Positions 29,901 to 38,920 of a stretch of DNA of 40,593 nucleotides are shown here, in pieces. Origin of the DNA: DATAWZ01 sp036266975 (lineage in GTDB: Bacteria; Actinomycetota; Thermoleophilia; Solirubrobacterales; Solirubrobacteraceae); contig DATAWZ010000028.1 in NCBI GenBank assembly GCA_036266975.1, positions 1 through 40,593 of the forward strand, written 5' to 3'. Below the pieces are notes generated by a model, which was not told where the DNA came from, ran no database searches, and saw nothing but the letters and a program-made list of their open reading frames with translations. The position numbers and the translations under genes were made by a program. How positions within the stretch are numbered: the first letter of the stretch is position 1; each line of letters starts with the position of its first letter.

Positions 29901-32350
29901 GCGGCGCGGGGTGCTCTTCTCGTCAGATATCGCAGGCCTGCCTGGTGTCGAGCCGTGTACGCCCGGAACGCCGCCGAGCGCTCGAGCTCGGTGCGCACGG
30001 GGTCGAGCAGCACGATCGCCTCGTCCTCGCGCGAGAGCTCGATGAGCCCGAGCTCGCACAGCACGCGCAGCAGCCGGCCGGCGAGGGCCGGCGAGCGAGC
30101 GCCCGAGGCCTCGCCGAGGAGCAGCTCGCGCAGCGTCGGCCCGGACGCGCCGCTGTTGTCACGAAGCTGACGGTACAGGGCCGCGAGCGACTCACGTAGT
30201 CCGTATTCGCAGTCGTGCACATACTGCGCGCAGCGTAGCTCAGGCTCACCCCAGTACAGGTGGACCTGCTGTCCAATCGGGCGCTCGTGTACGAGCGCGG
30301 CGTGTGCGGCGATGGCCGGCGGATCGAGCAGGAGCAGGTGGGCGACGCCGCCGGCGAGGCCCGGGTCGCGCTCGAGCGCCACGTAGTCGCACAGCGAGAA
30401 GCCGCCGACGCGGCCGCGCAGGTGGCGCTCGCGGCGGTGCACCTCGGCCACGAGCACGAGCAGCCCCTCGCCGCTGTGCGCGAGCCGGCGCAGCCCGGCG
30501 GCCGAGCTCGTCCCGCGCCGATCGACGGCCGCGGTGCCCCCCGGGGCCTCGCCGACCGGCGCGTCCTGGCCGGGTAGCGGCGCGTCCAGCTCCGCCCACA
30601 CCGCCTCCAGCGGATCGCCCGACACGCCGAGCAGCGTGATCGGGGCCGGCTCGCACGGGAGCGCCTGGCGCAGCACGAGCCGGGGCTCGACCGCGCCGCG
30701 CCACTCGTTGACCTGCAGCGCGAACGTCGCGTCGATCGGCTCGACCTCGACCTCGCGCCCCTCGGCGCCGGGCAGACGCGCCCCGGACCCGAAGGCGACC
30801 GCCTGGGCGCGCGCCCCGCCGGAGTGCACGGTGAAGCGCACGTGGCGCCCCTCCCCCATCGGCCGTGGGTCGCTCAGCCGGGCGGCGGGCACGAGCACGG
30901 TCGCGGGTGGGTTGCCGTGGCCACACGGCTGTAGCCGCGCGAGCTCCTCGGCGAGCTCGAGCCCGACCTCGTCGCCGCCGACGATCGCGTCCACGCGCTC
31001 GCGGGGCACGAGATCCTCGGGCCCCAGCACGGCCGCGGCGTGGCGGTCGAAGGCCTCGGCGAACGCGTCGACCTGTGCCGCGTCGATCTCCAGGCCCGCG
31101 GCCGCGCGATGCCCACCGAAGCGCTCCAGATGCTCACCGCAGGCGCGCAGTGCGCCGAGCAGATCAAACCCCGAAATGGACCGCCCAGATCCGCGCCCAC
31201 GCTCACTGCCGCTTTCAACCCCAATTACCACTACCGGGCGGTGGCGCCGCTCGGCCAGACGCGAGGCGACGATTCCGATGACCCCGGGGTGCCAGCCGAC
31301 GCCCGCGAGGACGTGGCCGTGGCGCTCGCCCTGCTCGGCCAGGCGGCCCTCGGCCTCGAAGAGGATGCGGGTCTCGGTGTCGCGGCGCTCGGCGTTGGCG
31401 CGGTCGAGCTCGCGGGCGATCTCGCCGGCGCGCGCCTCGTCGGTGGTGAGCATCAGCTCCAGGCCCGCGTCGGCGCGGTGCAGGCGGCCGGCGGCGTTGA
31501 TCCGGGGCGCCAGGCCGAAGCCCAGCGCGCGGGCGTCCACGCGCGTCGGATCCACGCCGGCGACCGCCATCAGCGCGCGCAGGCCGGGCTTCTCGGTCAC
31601 CGCGAGCTGGCGCAGCCCGCGCCGCACGAGGGTGCGGTTCTCGCCCTTGAGTGGGACGACGTCGGCGACGGTGGCGAGCGCGACGAGATCCGCGTCGGCG
31701 TGCAGCGGCGCGTCATCGGCGCCCGCGGCGCGGTAGAGCGCGAACGCGAGCTTGTGGGCCACGCCGGCGGCGCACAGGTCCGGGCAGGGATAGCCGCACA
31801 GCGCGGGATGCACGAGCGGTGCGTCGGGCAGTTGCCCGTCGGCGCGCGGGGAGTGGTGGTCGCTGACCACCACGGACAGGCCGAGGGCGCGGGCGTGGGC
31901 GACCTCCTCCACGGCGGTGACCGCACAGTCGGCGGTCAGCAGCAGCTCGGTCCCGCGGCTGGCCAGGCGCTCGACCGTCGCCCGCGAGAGGCCGTAGCCG
32001 TCGCTCATGCGGTCGGGCAGGTACCAGTCGACCTCGGCGCCCAGCCCGCGCAGGGCGCGCACGAGCACGGCGGTCGAGCACACGCCGTCGACGTCGTAGT
32101 CGCCGTGGACGGTGATCCGCCGGTGGGCGCGAACGTGGACCAGGATCGTCTCGACCGCGATGTCGATGCCGGCGAACGCGCCCGGGTCGTGCTCGGGCTC
32201 GCCGGTCAGGAACTCGCGCGCGGCGGCGGGGTCGGTGAGGCCTCGGCGAACGAGGACCTGCGCGAGCGGGTCGCTGACCGCGAGTGCCTCACGCAGCCGC
32301 GCGATGGCGGCGGCGGGGGCGGGTGGGATGTCCAGACGTGCCGAACGCAC
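29897..32350 (-). CDS. recJ: Single-stranded-DNA-specific exonuclease RecJ
   Basis: 5'-3' exonuclease for ssDNA in recombination and repair. The protein is 817 residues, close to the long Gram-positive form rather than the 577 residues of E. coli. DHH-superfamily motifs: ITVHGDYDVDGVCSTA (near 80), LLTADCAVTAVEEV, VVVSDHHSP (near 165) and the DHHA1 region with the RxSGRS-type SISGF. The usual DCGI motif reads DCAV here, a Gly-to-Ala change next to a metal Asp. About 230 extra C-terminal residues resemble a degenerate helicase-like extension and a winged-helix end. The GTG at 32350 (MRSARLDIPPAP) is 42 bp after the small membrane protein stop; its own stop overlaps the rel ATG. Confidence 0.92.
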   Translation of the reverse strand: MRSARLDIPPAPAAAIARLREALAVSDPLAQVLVRRGLTDPAAAREFLTGEPEHDPGAFAGIDIAVETILVHVRAHRRITVHGDYDVDGVCSTAVLVRALRGLGAEVDWYLPDRMSDGYGLSRATVERLASRGTELLLTADCAVTAVEEVAHARALGLSVVVSDHHSPRADGQLPDAPLVHPALCGYPCPDLCAAGVAHKLAFALYRAAGADDAPLHADADLVALATVADVVPLKGENRTLVRRGLRQLAVTEKPGLRALMAVAGVDPTRVDARALGFGLAPRINAAGRLHRADAGLELMLTTDEARAGEIARELDRANAERRDTETRILFEAEGRLAEQGERHGHVLAGVGWHPGVIGIVASRLAERRHRPVVVIGVESGSERGRGSGRSISGFDLLGALRACGEHLERFGGHRAAAGLEIDAAQVDAFAEAFDRHAAAVLGPEDLVPRERVDAIVGGDEVGLELAEELARLQPCGHGNPPATVLVPAARLSDPRPMGEGRHVRFTVHSGGARAQAVAFGSGARLPGAEGREVEVEPIDATFALQVNEWRGAVEPRLVLRQALPCEPAPITLLGVSGDPLEAVWAELDAPLPGQDAPVGEAPGGTAAVDRRGTSSAAGLRRLAHSGEGLLVLVAEVHRRERHLRGRVGGFSLCDYVALERDPGLAGGVAHLLLLDPPAIAAHAALVHERPIGQQVHLYWGEPELRCAQYVHDCEYGLRESLAALYRQLRDNSGASGPTLRELLLGEASGARSPALAGRLLRVLCELGLIELSREDEAIVLLDPVRTELERSAAFRAYTARHQAGLRYLTRRAPRAA

Positions 32351-32392
32351 GCCCGCGAATCTACGGGTCGCCGGGGACGGAACTCGTGCGCG

Positions 32393-32722
32393 TCAGCTGC
32401 GCGGGGCGTGGCGGGCCGTGTAGCCGCCACGCGTGGGGACGGTGTGCGGCTTGCGCTCGCGCCGGATGCCCTCGAAGTACATCGCGGCCATTCCGAGCAG
32501 CGAGCCGGGGATCGCGTACAGCACGATCGCAAGGTCGGTCGCCTTCTCGCCGGGAATCCGCACGTCGGACACCTTCACCGAGTAGATGATCATCGCGACG
32601 ATCACCGCGCCGGCGATCGAGCCGATCAGGGCGCCGACGATCCCGCCCCAGAAGCGGTCCGGGAGCCAGATGGTGTAGTGCCAGATGGCGAGCGCCATGA
32701 TCACCCAGCCGAGCATTCCCAT
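32393..32722 (-). CDS. Small membrane protein between secDF and recJ
   Basis: Protein of 109 residues. Three hydrophobic segments: MLGWVIMALAIWHYTIWL, GIVGALIGSIAGAVIVAMII and LAIVLYAIPGSLLGMAAMYF. The first two are joined by PDRFWGG, a Gly-rich turn reminiscent of transglycosylase-associated/GlsB-type small membrane proteins. The tail RRERKPHTVPTRGGYTARHAPRS is short and basic. It starts three bases after the secDF stop, so it is co-translated with it. No firm family. An accessory role in export is possible from position only. Confidence 0.72.
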   Translation of the reverse strand: MGMLGWVIMALAIWHYTIWLPDRFWGGIVGALIGSIAGAVIVAMIIYSVKVSDVRIPGEKATDLAIVLYAIPGSLLGMAAMYFEGIRRERKPHTVPTRGGYTARHAPRS

Positions 32723-32725
32723 GAC

Positions 32726-35700
32726 TCATCGCCTCCCGTGGCGTCGGTTGCGCGGCCGGCGCGGGTTGGTGCTCGCGCGCCTGCGCTGGTCGGGCATGAC
32801 GACGTCCTCGGGCGAGGCGTCGGCGGTCGGGTCGAGCTCGGGCTTCGGCGCCGGGGCGTCCTCGTCGTAGTCGAACTCCGGCTCGGGCTCGGGCTGGCGG
32901 GCGGCGCGCGAGGGGCGGGTGCGTGCCGTGTCGCCTGGCCCGTCGCTGCCGCCCCCACGGCCGCGGCGCCCGCGGGCCGGTGGTGCGTCGACGCCCTCCT
33001 CGATGTCCAGGTCGGCGACGAGCGCGTCGAACTCCTGCTGGGAGAGTTGCTGCCCGGGCGCCTCCGGTGCGAGCAGGCTCGGCCGTGCAGCCGCGGCGGC
33101 CGCGGCAGCGGCGCGGACCGGCTGGCGCGTGCGGCGCGTGCGCGCGCCGTCCTCGCCGGCGGCCGGCGCGGCGGTCGCGTAGGCGGGCACCTTGCCGAAC
33201 TCGCGGATGATCCGCTGGCGGCGGTTGCGGTAGACCGGCTCGCGCTCCTTCCAGTGGGTGAGCACCGGCGAGGCGATGAAGATCGACGAGTAGGCGCCCG
33301 AGGCGACGCCGACGAGCAGCGCGAAGGCGAAGTCCTTCAGCGTCGAACCGCCGAAGATGAACAGCGCGAGCACGGGCAGCAGGGTGCAGAAGCTCGTCGC
33401 CAGCGATCGGGTGATCACCTCGGACATGGACCGGTTCACGATCTGTGAGAACGCCGCGCGTGGCATGCGCGGCACGTTTTCTCGTACTCGGTCGAACACG
33501 ATTATCGTGTCGTAGAGCGAGTACCCCAAGATGGTCAGCAACGCGGCGACCGTATCTTCGGTCACCTGCCTTCCGGTCAGGGAGTACACGCCGGCGGTGA
33601 TCAGCAGGTCGTGCATCAGCGCGATGAGCACCGGTACCGCGTACTTCCACTCGAAGCGCAGCGCGATGTAGATCGAGATCACGATCAGCGAGGAGATGAT
33701 CGCCACGATCGCCGCGTCGGCGATCGTCTTGCCGAACGTCGGACCGATCGAGGTGTCGTTGAACCCGGACAGGTCGCTCACGCCGTAGCGGTTGGCCAGC
33801 TGCTGCTCAATCGTCGTGACCTGGTCGGGGGCAAGCGTGCGCACCGAGATCTGCCACGTGTTCGGCTTGATCCCCTTGCCGGTGGTCTTCTGGACCTGGG
33901 GGTTGACGATCTTGTAGGCCTTGTCGCCGGCCAGGATCTTGTCGATCCCCGAGACGCTCGCCTTGGCGGTCAGCGGCGCCTTGATCTGGGTGCCGCCCTT
34001 GAAGTCGATGCCGAAGTTCAGGCCGCGGCTGCCGATGGCCACCGCGCCGACGAGCAGGATCGTCCCCGACAGCGAGAAGAACCACCTCGAGGCCCCCATG
34101 AAGTCCGGGGTGAACTTGCGCTTGGGCTTGGCCGCGCCGAGCATGCGCGCGCTGCCGAGCAGCCGCGAGCGCCCCATCGTGCCGAGGATCGCCGACGTCG
34201 CGAGCACCGCGGTCAGCAGCGAGACGCCGGTGCCGACCATCAACGTGAAGGCGAAGCCCTTCACGTCGGAGGTCGAGAGCGCGAACAGGATGAACGCGGT
34301 CATGAAGGTCACGACGTTGGCGTCGACGATCGAGGCGAAGCCGCGCCGGTAGCCGGTGGCGATGGCCGAGAGCATGGTGCGCCCGCTGCGCACCTCCTCC
34401 TTGACGCGTTCGAAGATGACGATGTTCGCGTCGGCGGCGACGCCGATGGTCAGGACCAGGCCGGCGATCCCGGCCAGGGTCAGCGTGACCGGGATGAGCT
34501 TGATCAGCGCGAAGAAGTACACGCTGTAGATGGCCAGGCCGCCGACGGCGACCAGGCCGAGCATGCGGTAGAAGAAGAGCAGGAACAGCGCTACGACGGC
34601 CAGGCCGGCCAGGCCGGCGATCAGGCCCTGGTGCAGCGCGGTCTTGCCCAGCGTCGCGGACACCTGGGACTGGGAGATCAGATCGAGCTTGATCGGCAGC
34701 GCGCCGCTCTTGAGCTCGTCGGCGAGCTGCTGGGCGGTGGTGATCGTGAAGCCGCCCTCGATCTCCGAGCCCTGGGAGGCATCGATGCCGTTCGGGTTGG
34801 CGTTGAAGTCGATGTAGGGGACGGTGATCAGCTGGTTGTCCAGGGAGATCGCGAAGTGCTGGTAGACGCTCGACGCCGGCGTCCCGGGGAACTCGAGGTT
34901 TCGCCCCCGGTTGGCGATCTGCTGCGTGACCCGCTCGAAGACCTTCTGGCCGTGGCTCGTGAAGTTGAAGGTGACGATCGGGGCCCCGCTGCCCCCCGGT
35001 CCGTTGTCGTAGCTCTGGGCGGGATCCTTGACGTCGTTGCCGGACAGCACCGGGTCGTCGTTGATCACGAACCAGCTGTTGATGTAGTGCGAGCCGGTCG
35101 GCGGCAGCGCCTGCAGCAGGATCGTGCCCGGCTCGACGAACACCGCCTTGGCCGCCGTGGGGAAGGAAACGCTGCCCTTGGGATATCCCGCACAACCGCC
35201 CGGTGAGTCCATCTCCGCCTTGGCCGCGGCGATCTGGGCCGCTCCGCCCGGCTTGTCGACGGTGACCGGGTTGCCGGCGCAGAGCACGCTGCTGTTGGCG
35301 GGGTCGATCAGGTACCACTCGCCGTAGGTGGTCGCCGTCTTGGGGTTCAGGGCCGGGCGCTTGACCGCGCGCAGCACCGCTTGGTATTCGGTCAGCCCGT
35401 ATTGGGCGGCGCCGGCGTTCTCACCGCCCGTGACCGTCGTGCTCGTGGGCGCGGTCGTTCCGCTTGGCCCGATGACGTTGGTCTCCCAGTCGTAGAACTC
35501 CAGCTGAGCGACGCGCCCGACCTCCGCCTGGGCCTTGGCAGCGTTGGGAACACCCGGCAGGGAGACGTCGATCTCGCTGGAGCCGATGCTCTCGATCTCG
35601 GGCTCGGCGACGCCGAGCTGGTCGACGCGCTTGCGCATGATGTTGATCGCGCTGTCGATCGAGCTCGAGTCGACCGCCGACTCCTTGGTCGGGACGCCCT

Positions 35701-35854
35701 TGTAGACCAGCTCGACGCCGCCGCGCAGGTCCAGTCCGAGGACCGTCTTCTTCTGCTTGACCACGCCGGGGATGCCGACGATCACCACGAGCGAGCCGAG
35801 GATCAGTCCCGTGACGAGCAGCAGGACGAGAACATTGCGCCGACGGTCGGTCAT
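32726..35854 (-). CDS. secDF: SecD-SecF fusion protein with long basic C-terminal tail
   Basis: Proton-driven accessory of Sec translocation. The protein is 1,042 residues. SecD half: TM1 (LVLLLVTGLILGSLVVIV), LGLDLRGGVELVY, a large periplasmic-type domain, then five TM segments with GVAADANIVIFERVKEE carrying the conserved Asp. SecF half: its TM1 after FMGASRWFFSLSG, LNFGIDFKGGTQI, then YSLYDTIIVFDRVREN and LLVGVASGAYSSIF. The two halves together end near residue 880. The remaining 160 residues are an Ala/Arg/Pro/Glu-rich disordered tail ending in an Arg-rich cluster (RRPRNRRHGRR), not usual for SecDF. The ATG at 35854 starts MTDRRRN. No yajC precedes it. Confidence 0.94.
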   Translation of the reverse strand: MTDRRRNVLVLLLVTGLILGSLVVIVGIPGVVKQKKTVLGLDLRGGVELVYKGVPTKESAVDSSSIDSAINIMRKRVDQLGVAEPEIESIGSSEIDVSLPGVPNAAKAQAEVGRVAQLEFYDWETNVIGPSGTTAPTSTTVTGGENAGAAQYGLTEYQAVLRAVKRPALNPKTATTYGEWYLIDPANSSVLCAGNPVTVDKPGGAAQIAAAKAEMDSPGGCAGYPKGSVSFPTAAKAVFVEPGTILLQALPPTGSHYINSWFVINDDPVLSGNDVKDPAQSYDNGPGGSGAPIVTFNFTSHGQKVFERVTQQIANRGRNLEFPGTPASSVYQHFAISLDNQLITVPYIDFNANPNGIDASQGSEIEGGFTITTAQQLADELKSGALPIKLDLISQSQVSATLGKTALHQGLIAGLAGLAVVALFLLFFYRMLGLVAVGGLAIYSVYFFALIKLIPVTLTLAGIAGLVLTIGVAADANIVIFERVKEEVRSGRTMLSAIATGYRRGFASIVDANVVTFMTAFILFALSTSDVKGFAFTLMVGTGVSLLTAVLATSAILGTMGRSRLLGSARMLGAAKPKRKFTPDFMGASRWFFSLSGTILLVGAVAIGSRGLNFGIDFKGGTQIKAPLTAKASVSGIDKILAGDKAYKIVNPQVQKTTGKGIKPNTWQISVRTLAPDQVTTIEQQLANRYGVSDLSGFNDTSIGPTFGKTIADAAIVAIISSLIVISIYIALRFEWKYAVPVLIALMHDLLITAGVYSLTGRQVTEDTVAALLTILGYSLYDTIIVFDRVRENVPRMPRAAFSQIVNRSMSEVITRSLATSFCTLLPVLALFIFGGSTLKDFAFALLVGVASGAYSSIFIASPVLTHWKEREPVYRNRRQRIIREFGKVPAYATAAPAAGEDGARTRRTRQPVRAAAAAAAAARPSLLAPEAPGQQLSQQEFDALVADLDIEEGVDAPPARGRRGRGGGSDGPGDTARTRPSRAARQPEPEPEFDYDEDAPAPKPELDPTADASPEDVVMPDQRRRASTNPRRPRNRRHGRR

Positions 35855-35890
35855 TCAGTGGTCGTGGACGGGTGAGCGGGCGTACGGGCT

Positions 35891-36340
35891 CTACTTGACG
35901 GGGGTGAGGACGAGCAGCAGGCCGCCATCGTCATCGTAGGCGGGGAACATGTCGGCGCGGGCGCGGGCCGGCACGTCGCGGTCGCCGCTGACGACGACTT
36001 CCTTGTCGAGCGCCCGCACCCCCCACTCCAGCACCGTCGACACCGGCTGCTCGCCGTCGTGAAAGCGCAGCCCGAGCGCCTCCTCGACGCGCTGGCCGAT
36101 GACCTCCTCCTCCTCGACCCCGGCGAACGCGAACGCGTTGCGCCCGCACCCGATCACGCGGCCCTCGCGGTCGCAGACGAAGAATGCGGCGTCCGGCGCC
36201 GGGTAGTAGTCGTCGAGCAGCTCAAAGAGGAAGGCGAAGCCGCACTTCGCGCAGCCCTTTGCTTCGCGGCGGAAGCCCGCGTTGCGATCGGTCTCGCTGG
36301 TGCGGTGCCCGCAGTTCGGGCAGATGAACGGATGGGACAC
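35891..36340 (-). CDS. Zinc-ribbon plus PAS-domain protein
   Basis: Protein of 149 residues. The N-terminal zinc ribbon has CPNC (7-10) and CAKC (30-33). A PAS-like domain follows: YYPAPDAAFFVCDREGRVIGCGRNAFAFAGVEEEEVIGQRVEEALGL is the classic PAS opening (substrate pocket, then the 'eviGq' helix), then strands to the C-terminus. There is no output domain, so it is a small soluble sensor or adaptor. The GTG at 36340 (MSHPFICPNC) is clear because the zinc ribbon starts at once. It sits between ruvB and secDF, the place yajC often occupies. No family name recognised. Confidence 0.75.
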   Translation of the reverse strand: MSHPFICPNCGHRTSETDRNAGFRREAKGCAKCGFAFLFELLDDYYPAPDAAFFVCDREGRVIGCGRNAFAFAGVEEEEVIGQRVEEALGLRFHDGEQPVSTVLEWGVRALDKEVVVSGDRDVPARARADMFPAYDDDGGLLLVLTPVK

Positions 36341-36385
36341 GTTCGACAGGGTAGAAGAGTGCCACGCGGGGAGCGGCGTCGGCGC

Positions 36386-37468
36386 TCAGAAGAGGGGGTC
36401 GGCCCCGCGATCGACCGCGAGCGTGGTGCCCGGCCCACCCGGGTCCGGCACCGGGAGGCCGAGGTGGGCGAACGCGGCAGGCGTGGCCTCGCGGCCGCGC
36501 GGTGTGCGCTTGATCAGCCCGCAGCGCAGCAGGTAGGGCTCATAGACGTCCTCGATCGTGTCCTGCTCCTCGCTGACCGCGACGGCGAGCGTGGACAGGC
36601 CGACCGGCCCACCGGCGAACTTCACGCAGATCGCTCCCAGCAACTCGCGGTCGAGCCGGTCCAGCCCGAGCTCGTCGACCTCGAGCAGCTCCAGCGCCTC
36701 GTCCGCCGCACGCGCCGTCACCGCGCCGTCCAGGCGGACCTCGGCGTAGTCGCGTACGCGCTTGAGCAGCCGGTTGGCCACCCGCGGGGTGCCGCGCGAG
36801 CGGGCCGCGATGGCCAGCGCACCGTCGGGGTGCAGCTCGACGCCGAGGATGCTCGCCGAGCGGTGCACGATCGCCGCCAGCTCGGTGCGCTCGTAGGGCT
36901 CAAGGCGCGCCTGGATGCCGAAGCGGTCGCGCAGCGGGGTGGTCAGCAGCCCGCTGCGGGTCGTCGCGCCGACGAGCGTGAACGGCGGCAGGTCGAGCGT
37001 GACCACGCGGGCGCCGGCGCCCTGGCCCACGGTGATCGGCAGCCGGCCGTCCTCCATCGCCGGGTAGAAGGTCTCCTCCAGGGCGCGCGGCAGGCGGTGG
37101 ATCTCATCGACGAAGAACACGCTGCGCGGCGCCAGGGCGGTCAGAAAGGCGGCGATGTCGGCCTTGCGCTCGAGCGCCGGCCCGGCGGTCGCGGTGAATT
37201 CGACCCCCAACTCGGCGGCGACGATCTGGGCCAGCGAGGTCTTGCCGAGCCCCGGCGGCCCGGCGAGCAGCAGGTGATCGAGCGGCTCGTCGCGCGCGGT
37301 GGCGGCCTCGATCGCCAACTGGAGCTGGCCGCGCAGGCTCTCCTGGCCGACGAACTCCTCCAGGCGCCGCGGGCGCAGCGAGCGGTCCAGCTCGTCCTCG
37401 CGTAGCTCGCGCGGCGTCTGGATCCGATCGCGTTCGCGCGCGGCCGCAGCGCCCTCGCGGGTGCTCAT
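36386..37468 (-). CDS. ruvB: Holliday junction branch-migration helicase RuvB
   Basis: Hexameric AAA+ motor of RuvAB. The protein is 360 residues. It has RPRRLEEFVGQE, Walker A LAGPPGLGKTSLAQ near residue 72, Walker B FFVDEIHRLPRALEE near 120, sensor 1 VGATTRSGLLTTPLRDRFG with the arginine finger, and the C-terminal winged helix ending in LLRCGLIKRTPRGREAT. The ATG at 37468 overlaps the ruvA stop (ATGA). The last 30 residues (PDPGGPGTTLAVDRGADPLF) are a loose tail. Confidence 0.97.
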   Translation of the reverse strand: MSTREGAAAARERDRIQTPRELREDELDRSLRPRRLEEFVGQESLRGQLQLAIEAATARDEPLDHLLLAGPPGLGKTSLAQIVAAELGVEFTATAGPALERKADIAAFLTALAPRSVFFVDEIHRLPRALEETFYPAMEDGRLPITVGQGAGARVVTLDLPPFTLVGATTRSGLLTTPLRDRFGIQARLEPYERTELAAIVHRSASILGVELHPDGALAIAARSRGTPRVANRLLKRVRDYAEVRLDGAVTARAADEALELLEVDELGLDRLDRELLGAICVKFAGGPVGLSTLAVAVSEEQDTIEDVYEPYLLRCGLIKRTPRGREATPAAFAHLGLPVPDPGGPGTTLAVDRGADPLF

Positions 37469-38058
37469 CGGCGCGCGGCCCTCAGCGCCTCACCGATCAG
37501 CGCCTCGGCGGTCGTCCCGTCCGCGCCGGCGAGCAGCTGCTCGGCCTCCAGCGGCGCGAAGCCGAGCTCGAGCAACCCCTCGCGGGCCAGGGCACGGGCG
37601 TCGCTCGGCCCGCGCCGGGCGACGATCCCGATCGAGGCGTCCGCGACGCTCACGTCGACGAGTACCTTGTCGCGCAGCTCGGTGATGATGCGCTCGGCGG
37701 TGCGCTTGCCGATGCCCGGCACAGCCTGAAAGCGCCCACCGTCGCCGGCGGCGATCGCGGCGGTCAGGTCGCGCGGCGAGCCGCCGCCAAGCACGGCCAG
37801 GGCCACCTTGGGTCCGACGTTCTGGACGGTGATCAGCATCAGGAACAGTTCGCGCTCCTCCTCGGTGGCGAAGCCGAACAGCGCCAGCGCGTCGTCGCGC
37901 ACGATCAGGTGGGCGTGCAGCGTTGCCTCGTGGCCGATCGAGGGCACGTGGCGCAGCGTCTCGGTGGAGACGGCCAGGCGGTAGCCGACGCCACCGCAGC
38001 CGACCACGACGTGGTCCGGGCGCCGTCCGAGCACCTCGCCGCGGACGAGCGCGATCAT
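37465..38058 (-). CDS. ruvA: Holliday junction DNA-binding protein RuvA
   Basis: Tetrameric junction-binding partner of RuvB. The protein is 197 residues, the family length. The N-terminal OB-fold begins MIALVRGEVLGRRPDHVVVGCGGVGYRL. Helix-hairpin-helix motifs are QNVGPKVALAVL and VPGIGKRTAERIITEL. The C-terminal three-helix domain that binds RuvB is LAREGLLELGFAPLEAEQLL. The ATG at 38058 overlaps the ruvC stop as ATGA; a longer in-frame reading would run through ruvC. Confidence 0.96.
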   Translation of the reverse strand: MIALVRGEVLGRRPDHVVVGCGGVGYRLAVSTETLRHVPSIGHEATLHAHLIVRDDALALFGFATEEERELFLMLITVQNVGPKVALAVLGGGSPRDLTAAIAAGDGGRFQAVPGIGKRTAERIITELRDKVLVDVSVADASIGIVARRGPSDARALAREGLLELGFAPLEAEQLLAGADGTTAEALIGEALRAARR

Positions 38059-38555
38059 CGCAGGGCCTCCCCCAGCGCGGCGACCATCGGCGTGCGGTTG
38101 GCGTGGCAGATGGCCACGGCGAGCGCGTCGGCGGCGTGGTCGGGGTGCGGCGGCCCGGGCAGGCTCAGAAGGGCGGCGACCATCGTGGCGACCTGCTGCT
38201 TGTCGGCGCGCCCGGAGCCGCAGACGGCCGACTTGACCTGCTGGGGCGTGTAGGAGGCGCAGGGCAGACCGCGCTCGCCGGCGGCGAGCATCGCCACTCC
38301 GCGGGCGTGGCCGACGGCGAACGCGCTGCGGGCGTTCTGGCCGAAGTAGAGGTCCTCGAGGGCGACCACCTGCACCTCGTGCTCGTCGATCAGGTCGAGC
38401 AGGCCGCGGTGGATGGTGGTCAGGCGCCGCTCGGGCGCCAGCCCGGCGCGGGTCTCGATGACGCCCCCGTCGAGCGCGGCCAGCCGCCCGCTGCGGCGAG
38501 ACACCACGCCGTAACCGGTGTTGGCGGTGCCGGGGTCCACTCCCAGGACGATCAT
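38055..38555 (-). CDS. ruvC: Holliday junction resolvase RuvC
   Basis: Dimeric endonuclease that cuts Holliday junctions. The protein is 166 residues. The catalytic acidic residues are all present: Asp in MIVLGVDPGTANTGYG, Glu in VVALEDLYFGQNARSA, and the paired Asp in PHPDHAADALAVA. The ATG at 38555 starts MIVLGVDPG. It is the first gene of ruvCAB, and the promoter must lie in 38556-38700. The Shine-Dalgarno is weak (CGAG). Confidence 0.96.
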   Translation of the reverse strand: MIVLGVDPGTANTGYGVVSRRSGRLAALDGGVIETRAGLAPERRLTTIHRGLLDLIDEHEVQVVALEDLYFGQNARSAFAVGHARGVAMLAAGERGLPCASYTPQQVKSAVCGSGRADKQQVATMVAALLSLPGPPHPDHAADALAVAICHANRTPMVAALGEALR

Positions 38556-38920
38556 CTCGGTGGGGATTCTGCGCCGGCGCCCGGACGCCTCCCGTGCCCG
38601 TGGCGGAGGCGGCGATGAGACACTCGGGCACGCGCTCGAGGGAGCGCACCCGCGGGGTCGGCGCAGCGATCGCGCATGCGCCGCCTGCCGGCGGGCGCCG
38701 GAGCCGGTGAGCGCCCGAGCCGGTGAGCGCCCGGGCGGGCCACGCGACCGCGCGTAGCGAACTCAGAACCAGGCCTGGGCGATCTTGGCGCGCTGAGAGA
38801 GCGTGGTGGCCGTACTCGCGTGATCGCGCTCGGCGTGCTGGTGTGGCTGGTCGCCGCCAGCGCGGCGCTCGCCGCCGCGACGAAGACCGCGTCCTCGCAC
38901 GGCGACAATCTACCCCGCGA
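38556..38920. other. Divergent intergenic stretch between ruvC and the cyclase
   Basis: About 365 bp with no gene I can support. It contains a 16-bp tandem duplication (38701-38732). From 38820 a plus-strand reading MIALGVLVWLVAASAALAA looks like a signal or membrane helix, but it loses sense after about 25 codons and overlaps the cyclase start in another frame. It must also hold the ruvC and cyclase promoters; I see no strong boxes. Confidence 0.4.
38701..38732. repeat. 16-bp perfect tandem duplication
   Basis: GAGCCGGTGAGCGCCC occurs twice head to tail. Two copies only; it could be a slip duplication or a double regulator site. Confidence 0.7.

Noticed and set aside
31040..33448. 802-codon plus-strand open frame opposite recJ and secDF
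   Set aside because: Spans two real minus-strand genes with diagnostic motifs; composition is that of a shadow frame.
38820..38900. Small secreted/membrane protein starting MIALGVLVWLV
   Set aside because: Only about 25 hydrophobic codons, then shadow sequence overlapping the cyclase start; no ribosome site.
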